Notes: generated by a model from the sequence alone, not told the origin. Shown: positions 53,905 to 63,915, numbered from the stretch's first letter. The stretch is 64,000 nt of DNA from Bog-793 sp963803025 (GCA_963803025.1 CAWDKZ010000017.1:124001-188000), one strand, 5' to 3'. Numbers and translations: made by a program.

Positions 53905-54942
53905 TCAGCGCGATCGGGTGAGATCCGAAACGTCGACGAGAACCTTACCGGTGACGCTCTTCTCGACGGCGATGTGCGCCTCACGGATCGCCTCGAGCGG
54001 GAACCGATGGAGGGGAAGACCTGCCTCCTCGCCCACGCGGAGCGCCCCGTCCGCGATCGCGGCGGCAACATCTTCGATGGCGGCGATCTTGGCCGTGGCC
54101 GGGATCGTGTAGACGAAGACGAACTGGTATCGGGCGTTGAGCGTCATCACCGGTCGCACGGGCACCGACAGATCACGCGCATCGCTGGCGTAAATCGAGA
54201 CCGTGGCGTTCGGCGCGAGGACCTTGCGGTCGATCTCGGCATTCGACACCGAATCGACCTCGACGACGAGATCGACACCTTGGGGCGCAAGCTCCCGGAC
54301 CTTGGATACGACGTCCTCGCTCCGGTAGTTGATCACGGACTGTGCCCCGGCGGCCCCCGCCAACACCGCCTTCGCCTCGGAACTCACGGTCGTGATCACC
54401 AAAGCTCCGGACCACCGGGCGAGCTCGATCGCCGCGTGGCCGACGGCGCCGGCCCCGCCGGCGACGAGCACGGTGCGACCGGATAGCGCGTCGCGCCCGA
54501 GTCTCCCGGTCGAGCCGGCACCGACGGTGAGGCACCGATGTGCCGTGAGCGCCGGGATCCCGACGCTCGCCCCGAGATCGAACGACGCTGGGTCCGGCAA
54601 GTTCACGGCGTGGTTCTGGCCGACCGCGACGAACTCCTGCGCGGTTCCGTCAGCGCGCTGCCACGCGCACTCCCAAAGCCAGACGCGCTCGCCCAACCGG
54701 ACCGGATCGCATCCTTCGCCAACCTCGACGATGATGCCCGCCCCGTCTTGGTGCGGAACCACCTCGGGGTGCGGGAGGTCTCGCGGCGCCGTCGTGCCGC
54801 GGCGCATCTTCCAGTCCGTGGGGTTCACGCCGGACACGGCGACCTCGACGAGGACCTCCCTGGGACCAGGAACCGGCCGCGGACGGTCGATGATCTCGAG
54901 AACCTCGGGGCCGCCGTAGCGGCGGTAGACGCAGGCCCTCAT
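53905..54942 (-). CDS. MDR-family alcohol dehydrogenase / quinone oxidoreductase
   Basis: A 345-residue NAD(P)-dependent reductase. GroES-like domain with MRACVYRRYGGPEVLE, then Rossmann motif VLVAGGAGAVGHAAIELARW. Zinc ligands are not evident, so a quinone reductase-type reaction is likely. The ATG at 54942 follows GAGGAG by seven bases, one of the clearest ribosome-binding sites in the window. It converges with the secreted-protein gene, with 61 bases between. Confidence 0.88.
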   Translation of the reverse strand: MRACVYRRYGGPEVLEIIDRPRPVPGPREVLVEVAVSGVNPTDWKMRRGTTAPRDLPHPEVVPHQDGAGIIVEVGEGCDPVRLGERVWLWECAWQRADGTAQEFVAVGQNHAVNLPDPASFDLGASVGIPALTAHRCLTVGAGSTGRLGRDALSGRTVLVAGGAGAVGHAAIELARWSGALVITTVSSEAKAVLAGAAGAQSVINYRSEDVVSKVRELAPQGVDLVVEVDSVSNAEIDRKVLAPNATVSIYASDARDLSVPVRPVMTLNARYQFVFVYTIPATAKIAAIEDVAAAIADGALRVGEEAGLPLHRFPLEAIREAHIAVEKSVTGKVLVDVSDLTRSR

Positions 54943-55158
54943 CGTTCCGCTCCTCGATGGCACGAGGCGGTCACCGCGGACATCCCTCCGAGCGATTCCT
55001 TCCCCGTCTCCGGTGGCACCCCCGCCGGGACGCTCCGTAGCAGGGCCGGCCGATCCGAGAACGATCGACGCGTCGTCAACACTACCGCGGGCAAGCCGAG
55101 ATCTGTCCCGGGCGATCGTCATCTCGCACCGGCGAGCCGGCCGCCGTCACGGCAATCG

Positions 55159-57024
55159 TCACTTCGACGCAACTCGGTGAGCTGCCGGCCCGTCCGCGTG
55201 ATACCAGATCTCGACGCCCCCAACCTCCACCGGGGGTCGTCCGAGCACGAGCGTCATGTAGTTGAGCACCATCTCGGGGGCGACGCCGACCGGCAGGAAG
55301 ACGATGGTGCCGATGTGCCAACGCGTGAGGAACTCGTACACCAGAAGCTCCTCGGGCGGGTCCAATTTCGGCGCATAGCTGAAGGTCCCCCAGTACTCGG
55401 CCCGAAACAGCTGCGTCAGGTCCCACGGCGCCGGCGGACCTCCCCCTGGAGTCTCGCCCCGGACCTTCGACACCGGCTTGGCTGCTTCCCCACCAACAAT
55501 CTTGAAGCGGAAACCAGAAATCGCCTGCCAGAGCATCGCGTAGTTGACCGCGCGCGCGTCATAGGGATACGTGACGACGGCGCTTCCGTTCGGAATCGCC
55601 TTCACCGCGGCCGACGTGAAGTACGCGGGAACGTCGGCCGGTTTCGAGACGAGTGGCAGCTTGGGGACGAGAGGCACGAGAACCCCTGCGCCGATCAGCG
55701 CGACGACGCCTGCGATCGGGACACGACGTCGGACCTTCGGGATCCCGTTGGGTCGCCGCCGGTGGCGAGCTCGATCGACCCTGCCGGAAGACCAGGGGCC
55801 TCGATTCCAACGGTCCAGGCCGATCGCGAGGACGAACGCCGAGGCCAGATCGACATAGAGCGCGAATCTCGACGCGATCAAATCGTTGATGATGGGAATC
55901 TTCCGCACGATCGCGAACGGAAGCAGGATCGAGGTGGCGTGTCCGCCGACGACGAGCGGCGATCCGAGCGAGAGGATGAAGGCGACGAATCCCATAAAGG
56001 CCAACGTGACAACGAACCGGTCACGTCGGTTCCAAACCAGCAAGAGGAGCAGGAAGATGACCAGAGGAATGCCAAGGTAGGAGTCGTTCTCGGAAATGTC
56101 GTGGTTGACGTAGCTCGTGCCGATCAACGCGAGGTGATGCGGCGCGAACAGCTGGCTGATCGTCGGGATGATCGTCCCGAACAGGTCCGCTTGGTAGGGG
56201 GCAAGCTGTTTTGGCGTGTGCTGCTGATGGGACACGTGCCAGGTGCCCGCGAAGTACCAGTACAAAGGGAATGCAACGACCACTGCAAAGGTGACAAGGG
56301 CCCACTTGGCACCCCGAAGTGCGTGGGCAGCATGCTGACGCACACTCGAGCGCGAGATCGCGACCACGAAGAGGACCCCGGCGGCGCAGCACATCAAGGT
56401 CGTCACGAGGACCTCGATCGAGATGTAGAACTGGGCCGCGAACAACAACCCGAGGATCACACCATAACGTCGCGCGCTTCTCTTCTGGTGTCTGAGAAGT
56501 TCATCGAGGACGAGCACGACGAGCGGTGGGATTGGCACAAATGCAACGAAGAGATGGCCCAACCCCTGATCGACCACGTAGGGGGAGAACCCGTATAGCA
56601 GTCCGCCAAGGAACGCCGCCGGGAGCCATTTCGTGTAACGCCGGAGGACGAACATCATCGAGGTCGCCGAGACGAAGAAGGCGAGCCTCGTGAACAAGGC
56701 AAAGGCGGCAACAGGCCCGAAGATCGCGGTGATCGGCGATGCAAGAACCCCGATAAGCGGCATCGACGTCTGGTCGACGAGGTTGATCCCGTACGGGTAG
56801 TTGACGAACCCAGTCGAAAAGGGATTCATCGCGTGGCTCAGCGTGTGAAACATCCACGCGAGGAACCACACCTCCTGAATCCGGTCGCTGCAGGCGCACG
56901 AGACGATCTGCGTCTCGTTGAGCGGCCCCACCGGCCAATAGGCCAGGAACGCGATCGCGAGATACGCGCCCACGGCGGCAGTCACCCAGACAACGCCTCT
57001 CCCCGACCATCGACCACGTCGCAT
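55159..57024 (-). CDS. polytopic membrane protein, GT-C-like, paralog 1
   Basis: A 621-residue protein with about 11-12 membrane helices, an acidic and Cys-containing first loop (VSCACSDRIQEVWFLAW) and a soluble C-terminal domain after about residue 440. It is a clear paralog of the 59160-61115 gene: both share C(S/E)D-x-QxxWFL, LGGLLYGFSPYxV and PTISQLFAPHHLALIGxSYV. Topology with an acidic first loop resembles GT-C glycosyltransferases that use lipid-linked sugars, but no known family was named with certainty. Confidence 0.78.
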   Translation of the reverse strand: MRRGRWSGRGVVWVTAAVGAYLAIAFLAYWPVGPLNETQIVSCACSDRIQEVWFLAWMFHTLSHAMNPFSTGFVNYPYGINLVDQTSMPLIGVLASPITAIFGPVAAFALFTRLAFFVSATSMMFVLRRYTKWLPAAFLGGLLYGFSPYVVDQGLGHLFVAFVPIPPLVVLVLDELLRHQKRSARRYGVILGLLFAAQFYISIEVLVTTLMCCAAGVLFVVAISRSSVRQHAAHALRGAKWALVTFAVVVAFPLYWYFAGTWHVSHQQHTPKQLAPYQADLFGTIIPTISQLFAPHHLALIGTSYVNHDISENDSYLGIPLVIFLLLLLVWNRRDRFVVTLAFMGFVAFILSLGSPLVVGGHATSILLPFAIVRKIPIINDLIASRFALYVDLASAFVLAIGLDRWNRGPWSSGRVDRARHRRRPNGIPKVRRRVPIAGVVALIGAGVLVPLVPKLPLVSKPADVPAYFTSAAVKAIPNGSAVVTYPYDARAVNYAMLWQAISGFRFKIVGGEAAKPVSKVRGETPGGGPPAPWDLTQLFRAEYWGTFSYAPKLDPPEELLVYEFLTRWHIGTIVFLPVGVAPEMVLNYMTLVLGRPPVEVGGVEIWYHADGPAAHRVASK

Positions 57025-57866
57025 CGGTGACTCCCGTTAGGTTCGTGCAGCAGAAGCAACGAGCGGCGCTCCGCGCGAGGACGTGAACCGCGGAGTGTTC
57101 CATGGGACACGAAGGCGTCATCGAGCGTCTCGTCAGCGCACTCTAGCTGTCTGTGGATCGCGCCCGAGTCGAGCTCTCGTGCGGCACGATGAGAAGGGGT
57201 CGAGGTGCGACAACTCGCGCGACCGGACCCAGCGGGTCGCTCGGCCGCACCCTCAACCCGGGCGGGCCAGCCCAGGAGCGCACCTAGGCACCGTCCGACA
57301 CCGGCGGACAGCAATCCCCAGATGGATCCCGCGCGGTGACGCGCTCGCGAGATCGCCGGTCGATTCGCCTCGCTTGCAGTCGCACGGCCGGACAACCTCC
57401 CGCTCATCTGAACGAGGACCGTGCAGTCGCCGGCCGTCCACACGTCGGGAACTACATCACGCGGGAAAAGGCCCGCCATAGAGCGCGATCTCCTCCTCCA
57501 CGGTCCGCACCCGAGGCGCGTCGGGGCCACTTGCGATTGCGGCCAACCGCCCGGCGGGATGCCCGACCAAGCGAGCTTGATCTGCTCGATTCCCTCCGAT
57601 CCAGGGGACGCTTGAGTCGGACGACGTCACCGGACCGGTCTGTGCTGGTCTGCGCGCGAAGGGGCAACGCGCTCGCCTCGTGACATTCGCCTCTGTTCGG
57701 ACCATCAGGCAACGATCACGCTCGCCCATTAAATACAGCATCGCCGTCTTCGGAGGAAGCGACTGGAATACTTAGCACGAACCATAGGTGCCGACATTTC
57801 GACGGCGTCCCGAACACCATTGTCCAAAGGCAACGAGCCCACTAGCTCTACATCAGGAGTGAGGAC
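57025..57866. other. divergent intergenic region with possible promoter for the small membrane protein
   Basis: 842 bases between divergent genes, no gene supported. The last 140 bases become AT-rich (around 57725-57780, including a TACTTA box near 57768) and may hold the promoter for the plus-strand gene. Open frames in the GC-rich part lack homology. Confidence 0.45.
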
Positions 57867-58424
57867 ATGAACGCGAAAACCAGCCGGATGTTCCACTGGC
57901 CAGTACTTGTCATCGGTGTTCTGTTGATCGTGTTGCCGTTCACGGTCTCCCTGCCAAGCAGGACGAGCGCGGGTCAGAAGCTGTTGAACGCTTTCCACCC
58001 GATCATGCAGCCTGCCAGTGTTCGCACGACGGTCAACTACGACGTCAACACGTTCACGCCGCTCGGCCCCTTTGCCGTCGGGGCCGTGAAAGCCGCGCCC
58101 GAGGTGCCGCAGCTGATCGGCGCGCTCGCCACGGCAATGCACATGACGCCCGCCCAGGTGCAGGGCTTCCTCGGGGCGAAACTACCCGTCCTAAGCGGAA
58201 TCCTCACGAACTTCCCAAAGTTGGTCCCCATCTTCACCAGGGTTCCGCCGGGACTCGCCTTCTACAAACCCATCGTCGACACGATGCAGGCCCAAGTGAA
58301 CAACTACGCGGCTGTCGACAGCCTGCCGAACTTCAACCTGTTCACATGGTTCTTTGTCATTCCAGGCATCCTGCTCGTGTTGTTCGCGGGCCTGGGTTTG
58401 CTCGTTGCCCGGCGGCACTCGTAG
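57867..58424 (+). CDS. small membrane protein with large extracytoplasmic domain
   Basis: A 185-residue protein with helices at about 10-30 and 159-181 and a soluble domain between them. The latter holds PIMQPASVRTTVNYDVNTF, VPPGLAFYKPIVDTMQAQVN and VDSLPNFNLFTWFFVIPG. Similar proteins occur in actinobacteria but I cannot name a family. ATG at 57867 follows AGGAG by eight bases. It lies between the two membrane-protein paralogs, so a shared envelope role is possible. Confidence 0.75.
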   Translation: MNAKTSRMFHWPVLVIGVLLIVLPFTVSLPSRTSAGQKLLNAFHPIMQPASVRTTVNYDVNTFTPLGPFAVGAVKAAPEVPQLIGALATAMHMTPAQVQGFLGAKLPVLSGILTNFPKLVPIFTRVPPGLAFYKPIVDTMQAQVNNYAAVDSLPNFNLFTWFFVIPGILLVLFAGLGLLVARRHS

Positions 58425-59159
58425 TCATCGCACAACTTCAGGTCAGCTGAGGATCGCCGAGAGGATCGTCCCGGCACCGCATCGCGGCTCGCAGATTCTC
58501 CAGTTCGTGGCGGTGTCGGGCGCCCTCGCGGGTCTCGGCCCCCGTACCAGGGAGAGTGATGGCAGCGAGCCCCCAACACGAGCCTCACTGGCCGTAAGGG
58601 TTCCAGAGCGGAAGGACGGTTGCTGGTTCGGTGTTCTGCCCCACGTGCACGCCGCCCACCGTCGATCACGTCCCCCGTCTTGGGCCCCGTCGTTCCGCGC
58701 TGTCCGCTCGGACGTCGAGGTGTCATCGCGCCGAACGCTCGGAACAAATACCTGCAGCGTCGATGACAATTCCTATGAATCTCGCTCGCGCGATGGACAC
58801 TCGGAGAACCACTCTGACGCCTACACGAGCGACCGGGCGTCGCGCTGATCCAGCGCGATGATCGCGGGACGATGTCCTTCGTCGTTCTCGTGCTCGCTCG
58901 TCAAGTGCACGTGGCATGAGTCCCCATCCGCTCGCGCTTCCTCGCAATCCTCATCGTCCACCCCGAGAGCTGGAAGCAGCCCTGCTGGTACGCCCCATCC
59001 GCCAAGTCCCATGGTCGAAACGGACGCGTTCCCTGCCCAGGAGACGTCGCCGAGGCAGTGACTCGGGCGCGATGATGCCAGGAAACGAGCTGTGGTCCGC
59101 ATTCCGGTTGCAAAGATCGCGGAGAGCGTGGGGGCCCTCATGTCGCGGGTCGGGGAGCG
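58425..59159. other. gene-free stretch between small membrane protein and paralog 2
   Basis: 735 bases on the way to the next plus-strand gene. Small open frames on both strands show random composition. No RNA gene or hairpin is convincing. Confidence 0.45.
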
Positions 59160-61115
59160 TTGGTAGCAGCGACTGACAGCAGGATCGTGATCCCGACAAG
59201 AGCCATGCGCGACCCGGCCAGCGGTGAGGTTTCGAAGGCTGTTGCATCCAGTCGGGGCGGTCGGGATCACGACGGCTTCGACTTAGTCAGCGTGCTCCGG
59301 CAGATCGACGGGATCGGACCTACTCCGTTCGCTGTCGGGGCGGCAGTCCTGTTCTTCGCTCTGGGTACGCTCGCCTACCTGCCCTCTTGGCCAGGTGATC
59401 CGAGCCGGATCGTCTCGTGCGCGTGCGAAGACCCGGTGCAGCAGTCCTGGTTCTTGGGGTGGCTCCCATGGGCGGTGCTCCACGGCCATAACCCTTTCTT
59501 CACGAACTGGTTCGACTTCCCGTCGGGCGTGAACCTCGCGAGCAACACCGAGATGCCGCTCCTCGGCCTCATCACCGCCCCGTTGACCCTGACCGCGGGG
59601 CCGGTCGCGAGCTACGGGCTACTGCTCTGGCTCGCGTACCCACTGTCAGCGATGTCGGCCTTCTTCGTCCTCCGTCACTGGACCCGTTCGAACCTCGGCG
59701 CTCTTCTCGGCGGGCTCCTCTACGGCTTCTCGCCATACATGGTCAACCAGGGGCAACTGCATCTGAACCTCGTGTTCGTGCCGTTGCCGCCGCTTATCCT
59801 CATGGCACTCATCGAGATCACGATCACCCAGCGATCGAGCCCCTTCCGGTGGGGCGTCCTCCTCGGCGTCCTGGTCACGGCGCAGTACCTCATCTCTCCA
59901 GAGCTGCTCACGACGGTCCTGTTGATGTTGGCAATCGCCGCTGTCGTAGTTGTCGCGGCGCGGTTCCGTTCGATCAGTCGCGCGCGTGTCGATCACATGT
60001 TGCGCGCGCTCGTTCCTGGGTTCGGTATCCCGGCCGCGGTTCTCGCCTACCCCGTCTACTTTCTCCTCGCCGGGCGCGAACACCTCAACGGACCGGCATT
60101 TCCGTCCTACAACCCCTACCGAGCGGATTTGCTGGGAATGGTCGTCCCGACCATCAGCCAGTTGTTCGCGCCCCATCACCTTGCACTGATCGGCGCGAGC
60201 TACGTCGGCGGCGACCTCGCGGAGAACGGCAGCTACCTCGGAATCCCGCTGCTCGCCCTGACGCTGGTGTGCGTCGTTCGGTATTGGCGGAATCCTTGGA
60301 TCCGGCTCGTCTCGGTGCTCGCCGCGTCGGCGTTCGTCCTCTCGCTCGGACCCCGCCTTGTGATCGCGAATCACGTGACACTGATCAGGCTGCCGTTCGA
60401 CGTCCTCGTCAGTCTTCCGGTCCTCGACAACATTCTTCCCGCGCGGATCTCGCTCTATGCGACCTTCTTCGTGGCGGTGATCATCTCGACGACCGTCGCA
60501 TCCTTGGTGAGCGGGCCGCGATCACGACCAGCACGCCGTCGGGTGTCGGCCCAACTCGTGATTGCAGCCTTGGCGGTCGCTGCTGTCATCTCGCTGGTCC
60601 CGAATTGGCCCGATTCGACGGTCGACACCAACTCCGCCGTGCCCGCCTTCTTCAGATCGCCTGCCTCAAACGAGATTCCGGATGGCGCGGTCGTCCTCAC
60701 GTTCCCGTTCGCGACGTATCCATGGGATCAAGCGATGCTCTGGCAGATGGTTGACAATTGGCGCTGGAAGATCGTCGGAGGCTACGCGCTCATCCCGTCC
60801 CCAAGCGGACCCAGCGGACTGCCACCTTCCCTGCGTCCGTCCGCAGCCCAGGAGTTTCTCCACTACTGGGACGTGCCGAGCGGAATCGTCGATTCCGTTT
60901 CCCCCAGGCCACTGCCTGAGAACTCGAGTCTGATCCGAGATCTGCGTCGTTACGTCCGCCGCAATGGCGTCACCGAGGTCGTCTTCGAACCGGTGGGTCG
61001 CGACGCCACGCTCGTTCTCTCAAGCTTCGAGCGCGCCTTCGGACCGCCGAAGAAGGTCGCCGGCGCGGAGATCTGGACGGCGCGGGAACTGGCCTCGACG
61101 ACGCGCGTCTCCTGA
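59160..61115 (+). CDS. polytopic membrane protein, GT-C-like, paralog 2
   Basis: A 651-residue protein with the same plan as the 55159-57024 gene: 45 extra N-terminal residues, an acidic first loop (VSCACEDPVQQSWFLGW), about 11-12 helices and a soluble C-terminal third ending in a short Thr/Ser tail. Start TTG at 59160 after GGGGAGCG; an ATG at 59205 is possible and would remove part of the extension. Shared blocks (LGGLLYGFSPYMVNQG, PTISQLFAPHHLALIGAS) show duplication followed by divergence. The function is likely transfer of a lipid-linked sugar, by topology only. Confidence 0.78.
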   Translation: MVAATDSRIVIPTRAMRDPASGEVSKAVASSRGGRDHDGFDLVSVLRQIDGIGPTPFAVGAAVLFFALGTLAYLPSWPGDPSRIVSCACEDPVQQSWFLGWLPWAVLHGHNPFFTNWFDFPSGVNLASNTEMPLLGLITAPLTLTAGPVASYGLLLWLAYPLSAMSAFFVLRHWTRSNLGALLGGLLYGFSPYMVNQGQLHLNLVFVPLPPLILMALIEITITQRSSPFRWGVLLGVLVTAQYLISPELLTTVLLMLAIAAVVVVAARFRSISRARVDHMLRALVPGFGIPAAVLAYPVYFLLAGREHLNGPAFPSYNPYRADLLGMVVPTISQLFAPHHLALIGASYVGGDLAENGSYLGIPLLALTLVCVVRYWRNPWIRLVSVLAASAFVLSLGPRLVIANHVTLIRLPFDVLVSLPVLDNILPARISLYATFFVAVIISTTVASLVSGPRSRPARRRVSAQLVIAALAVAAVISLVPNWPDSTVDTNSAVPAFFRSPASNEIPDGAVVLTFPFATYPWDQAMLWQMVDNWRWKIVGGYALIPSPSGPSGLPPSLRPSAAQEFLHYWDVPSGIVDSVSPRPLPENSSLIRDLRRYVRRNGVTEVVFEPVGRDATLVLSSFERAFGPPKKVAGAEIWTARELASTTRVS

Positions 61116-61299
61116 CAACGGCTGTCGCGTCGAACTCGTCCGGACATCGGACACGACGAATCGACCACCCGCCGTCGACGCGCCGCGTCGATCCGGAACC
61201 TCAGGCTGGGGACGCTACGGAGTAGACGGATCCGGTGACCGATGACGCCGGGACCGACAGCGAAGTGTTCGCTCATCCGGTTCCGACGAGCGTCGATCC

Positions 61300-61322
61300 G
61301 TGAACCGGGCGGCGCGGTTCAC
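61300..61322. terminator. hairpin between convergent genes
   Basis: GTGAACCG and CGGTTCAC form a perfect 8-base stem with a 7-base GC-rich loop, within the 346-base gap between convergent genes. There is no following T tract, so it is at best a weak or factor-dependent terminator. The rest of the gap (61116-61461) shows no gene. Confidence 0.4.
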
Positions 61323-61461
61323 CACGAACAACTCGCGCGCATGCCACTAGATCGGCGACAGATACGCAACCGTACGGCGACGATCCTCGGAGCGCCCTTC
61401 GCCCCGAGGGCCTGGCTGCCCGTGGCCCAACGAACAAAGACGAACGATCACACTTCGAGAA

Positions 61462-62886
61462 TCAAATGTCGTAGTAGAGCATGAACTCCCAAGGGTGCGG
61501 GCGCAGACGCACCGGGTCGATCTCCATCGCTCGCTTGTACTCCACCCAAGTCTCGAGGAGGTCGTCGGTAAAGACACCTCCCTGCTTGAGGTAGTCATGG
61601 TCCGCTTCGAGCGCTGCAAGAGCCTCTTCGAGCGAAGATGGGACCTGAGCGATCATCGCCAGTTCATCAGGTGGCAGCTCAAACAAGTCCTCATCGACTG
61701 GGGCAGGAGGCTCGACGTGGTTCGCCACGCCATCAAGGCCGGCCATGAGCATCGCGGCAAAAGTGAGGTATGGATTGCACGCGGGGTCGGGGCATCGGAA
61801 CTCGACGCGCTTCGCCTTGGGGCTCTTCGAATAGACCGGGATGCGACATGCGGCGGAGCGGTTCCGTTGCGAGTAGACGAGGTTGACGGGCGCTTCGTAA
61901 CCAGGGACCAGCCGTCGGTAGGAATTCGTGGTTGGCGCGGCGAACGCGCAGATCGACCGTGCGTGTACGAGAAGACCACCGATGTACCAGCGACCCATGT
62001 CGGACAGCCCCGCGTAGCCGGTATCTGAGTAGAACAGCGGCACGCCACCACTCCAGAGGGACTGGTGAACATGCATACCCGAACCGTTGTCCTGAAACAA
62101 CGGTTTTGGCATGAACGTCGCCGTGTAACCCGCGTGTTCTGCGACGCTCTTGACCACGTATTTGTAAAGCATCAACTTGTCAGCCATCGTAAGCAGTGTG
62201 TCGAAATGCATGTCGATCTCTGCCTGACCAGCTGTCCCGACTTCGTGGTGCTGCACCTCGATTTCGATTCCTAGCTTCTCCATGGTCAGGATCATTTCCG
62301 AACGCAGATCTTGAAAATGGTCCATCGGAGGGACAGGGAAGTAACCCTCCTTGTACCGAGGTTTGTAACCGAGGTTCGGACCCTCATCACGCGCGGAGTT
62401 CCAAATACCCTCGATCGAATCCACTTGGTAGAAGGCCGAACGCTGATCCTGAGAGAACCGAACATCGTCGAAAATGAAGAATTCCGCCTCCGGTCCAAAA
62501 CAGGCTGTCTCCGCGATCCCCGTCGTCGAAAGATAACGTTCCGCCTTTTGCGCAACATGTCTCGGGTCGCGGCTGTAACGCTCTCCGGTCACTGGGTCGT
62601 GAACAAAGCAGTTCACGTTGAGTGTCTTGTGCTGACGGAAGGGATCGATGACAGCCGTTGAAGGATCTGGGAGCAAAATCATGTCCGATTCATGGATCTG
62701 CTGAAACCCTCTGATTGAGGAACCGTCAAACCCATAGCCCTCGCTGAACCCGTCCTCGGTGAACTGATGGGCGGGAATCGAAAAGTGCTGCATCAAGCCT
62801 GGAAGATCACAGAACCTGAGATCGACGACCTCAATGCCCTCGTCCGCAATGAGACGGACGACCTCTGCGGGGTTGCGTTCTTGCAC
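61462..62886 (-). CDS. glnA: glutamine synthetase type I (GlnA)
   Basis: GlnA makes glutamine from glutamate, ammonia and ATP. The 474-residue product has the beta-grasp domain with GFDGSSIRGFQ (52-62), the catalytic barrel with GPEAEFFIFD (131-140), NGSGMHVHQS (267-276) and the C-terminal PVDEDLFELPP (397-406). The adenylylation-site Tyr is Phe402 here, so GlnE-type control is probably lost. Start is GTG at 62886 with AAAGG nine bases upstream. Base composition is visibly lower in GC than the neighbouring genes. Confidence 0.95.
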   Translation of the reverse strand: MQERNPAEVVRLIADEGIEVVDLRFCDLPGLMQHFSIPAHQFTEDGFSEGYGFDGSSIRGFQQIHESDMILLPDPSTAVIDPFRQHKTLNVNCFVHDPVTGERYSRDPRHVAQKAERYLSTTGIAETACFGPEAEFFIFDDVRFSQDQRSAFYQVDSIEGIWNSARDEGPNLGYKPRYKEGYFPVPPMDHFQDLRSEMILTMEKLGIEIEVQHHEVGTAGQAEIDMHFDTLLTMADKLMLYKYVVKSVAEHAGYTATFMPKPLFQDNGSGMHVHQSLWSGGVPLFYSDTGYAGLSDMGRWYIGGLLVHARSICAFAAPTTNSYRRLVPGYEAPVNLVYSQRNRSAACRIPVYSKSPKAKRVEFRCPDPACNPYLTFAAMLMAGLDGVANHVEPPAPVDEDLFELPPDELAMIAQVPSSLEEALAALEADHDYLKQGGVFTDDLLETWVEYKRAMEIDPVRLRPHPWEFMLYYDI

Positions 62887-63555
62887 GTCGCCTACCTTTC
62901 AGACGGTGTCCCAGGGGAACCCGAACGGGCCTGCTTGACGCGCGAGATCCTAGAAGAAGCACCAGGTCAGAGGAACCGAAAACGGGCGCGGCAGGGCTTT
63001 ATTCATCGACTGTTCACAAACGCGAGGCAGAGCGCGACGGATACCACCACTCGCGGATCATCCTTTGTCGCAGCTCGGACCCAGCCTGATGAGACTCAGG
63101 GGCGTTCAGTGCAGCTCTCCATCGGGCAACGCGCTCCGGTGGTGCGACCAGCAGCCTGGACTCGATGCGCCTTCGAGACCCACGAGACCGCTGCCCGTGC
63201 CGAATCAATGAGATCCAGCGCCATCGTTCACCCGTCTTGATCGGATGCAAGCGTCAAATTGGGTACCCCGGCGACGCCGGGTTGAAGCCAGCTGTCACGG
63301 TCGTCCAACTTGGATCGTCCTCTTCTCGTCGGACTCCATTTCGACAATCGACCAACGGTAAAGCTGAGAGGATTCGCCTGGAAATGGACCACTGCAGCTT
63401 CGTGACCGATCTCTGCGTGTCCACAATGTCGCTGAGCGGAGCCGGGGCATCAGATGCTTCACGCGCCTTTGGCGCATTAGCGACCTGCGTCGCGCGACGC
63501 AATGAGGGTTTTTCCGATGCTTCGGATCTGAAGGAAGAATCCGCCATGTAGTTCG
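62887..63555. other. gene-free stretch upstream of glnA
   Basis: About 670 bases with no supported gene. A 6-base GC hairpin with a 3-base loop and a short TT lies at 63267-63283, and may be part of a terminator or leader. Small minus-strand frames (for example 63014-63250 and 63254-63547) have no recognisable domain. Confidence 0.45.
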
Positions 63556-63625
63556 CAGCCCCAACGGGATTCGAACCCGTTTCTCTACTTCAAGAGGGTG
63601 ATGTGAAGCGCTTTCGGACCGCGAC
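63556..63625 (-). pseudogene. tRNA-like 3' remnant
   Basis: On the minus strand a perfect T-arm, ACGGG-TTCGAAT-CCCGT (63564-63580), is followed by a 7-base TGGGGCT that resembles the 3' side of an acceptor stem, but no CCA and no matching AGCCCCA 5' strand. The sequence before the T-arm gives a 5-base stem (CTTCA/TGAAG) with an 11-base loop rather than an anticodon arm. It looks like a decayed tRNA or a tRNA 3' end left by recombination. Confidence 0.35.
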
Positions 63626-63915
63626 CCAGAGACGCTTCAGCCAACCTTCCTCGACATATACGGCGGTGCGCTCTCATGTTCGTGCAAGGTTGCGAAATCA
63701 CAGTGGCCCTATAGTGGCCCTGGTGAGGACATCACCCTTGAACAATCGTGGCCCTGCTGCGTCGTCGTCGCCGCTGAACCGTTGATCGGTCGCGGCTTCT
63801 GCGACCTCCACCGAGGAAAACGAGGGAAGAAGCGCTCGATTCGAGGCTGGCGACTCAACGGGGACCTCCGGGAGGCGGTAATCTCCAGCCTGCTTTCCGG
63901 CGATTGGAAGGCCGC
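63626..63915. other. gene-free stretch before tRNA-Leu
   Basis: No gene supported. A direct repeat agtggccct occurs twice in tandem at about 63703-63721, with a third GTGGCCCT at about 63747. This is 200 bases from tRNA-Leu and next to the tRNA-like remnant, so an old integration site is possible. Confidence 0.4.

Noticed and set aside
54538..56598. A 686-codon plus-strand frame
   Set aside because: Runs antisense to the alcohol dehydrogenase and GT-C-like genes; charged, repetitive composition and no domain.
58821..59270. A small minus-strand frame with an Asp/Glu/His-rich end
   Set aside because: Overlaps the start of the GT-C-like gene on the other strand and shows no conserved pattern.
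63267..63283. Strong GC hairpin with a trailing TT
   Set aside because: No transcript end can be assigned to it; it lies upstream of glnA rather than after a gene, and the T run is too short.
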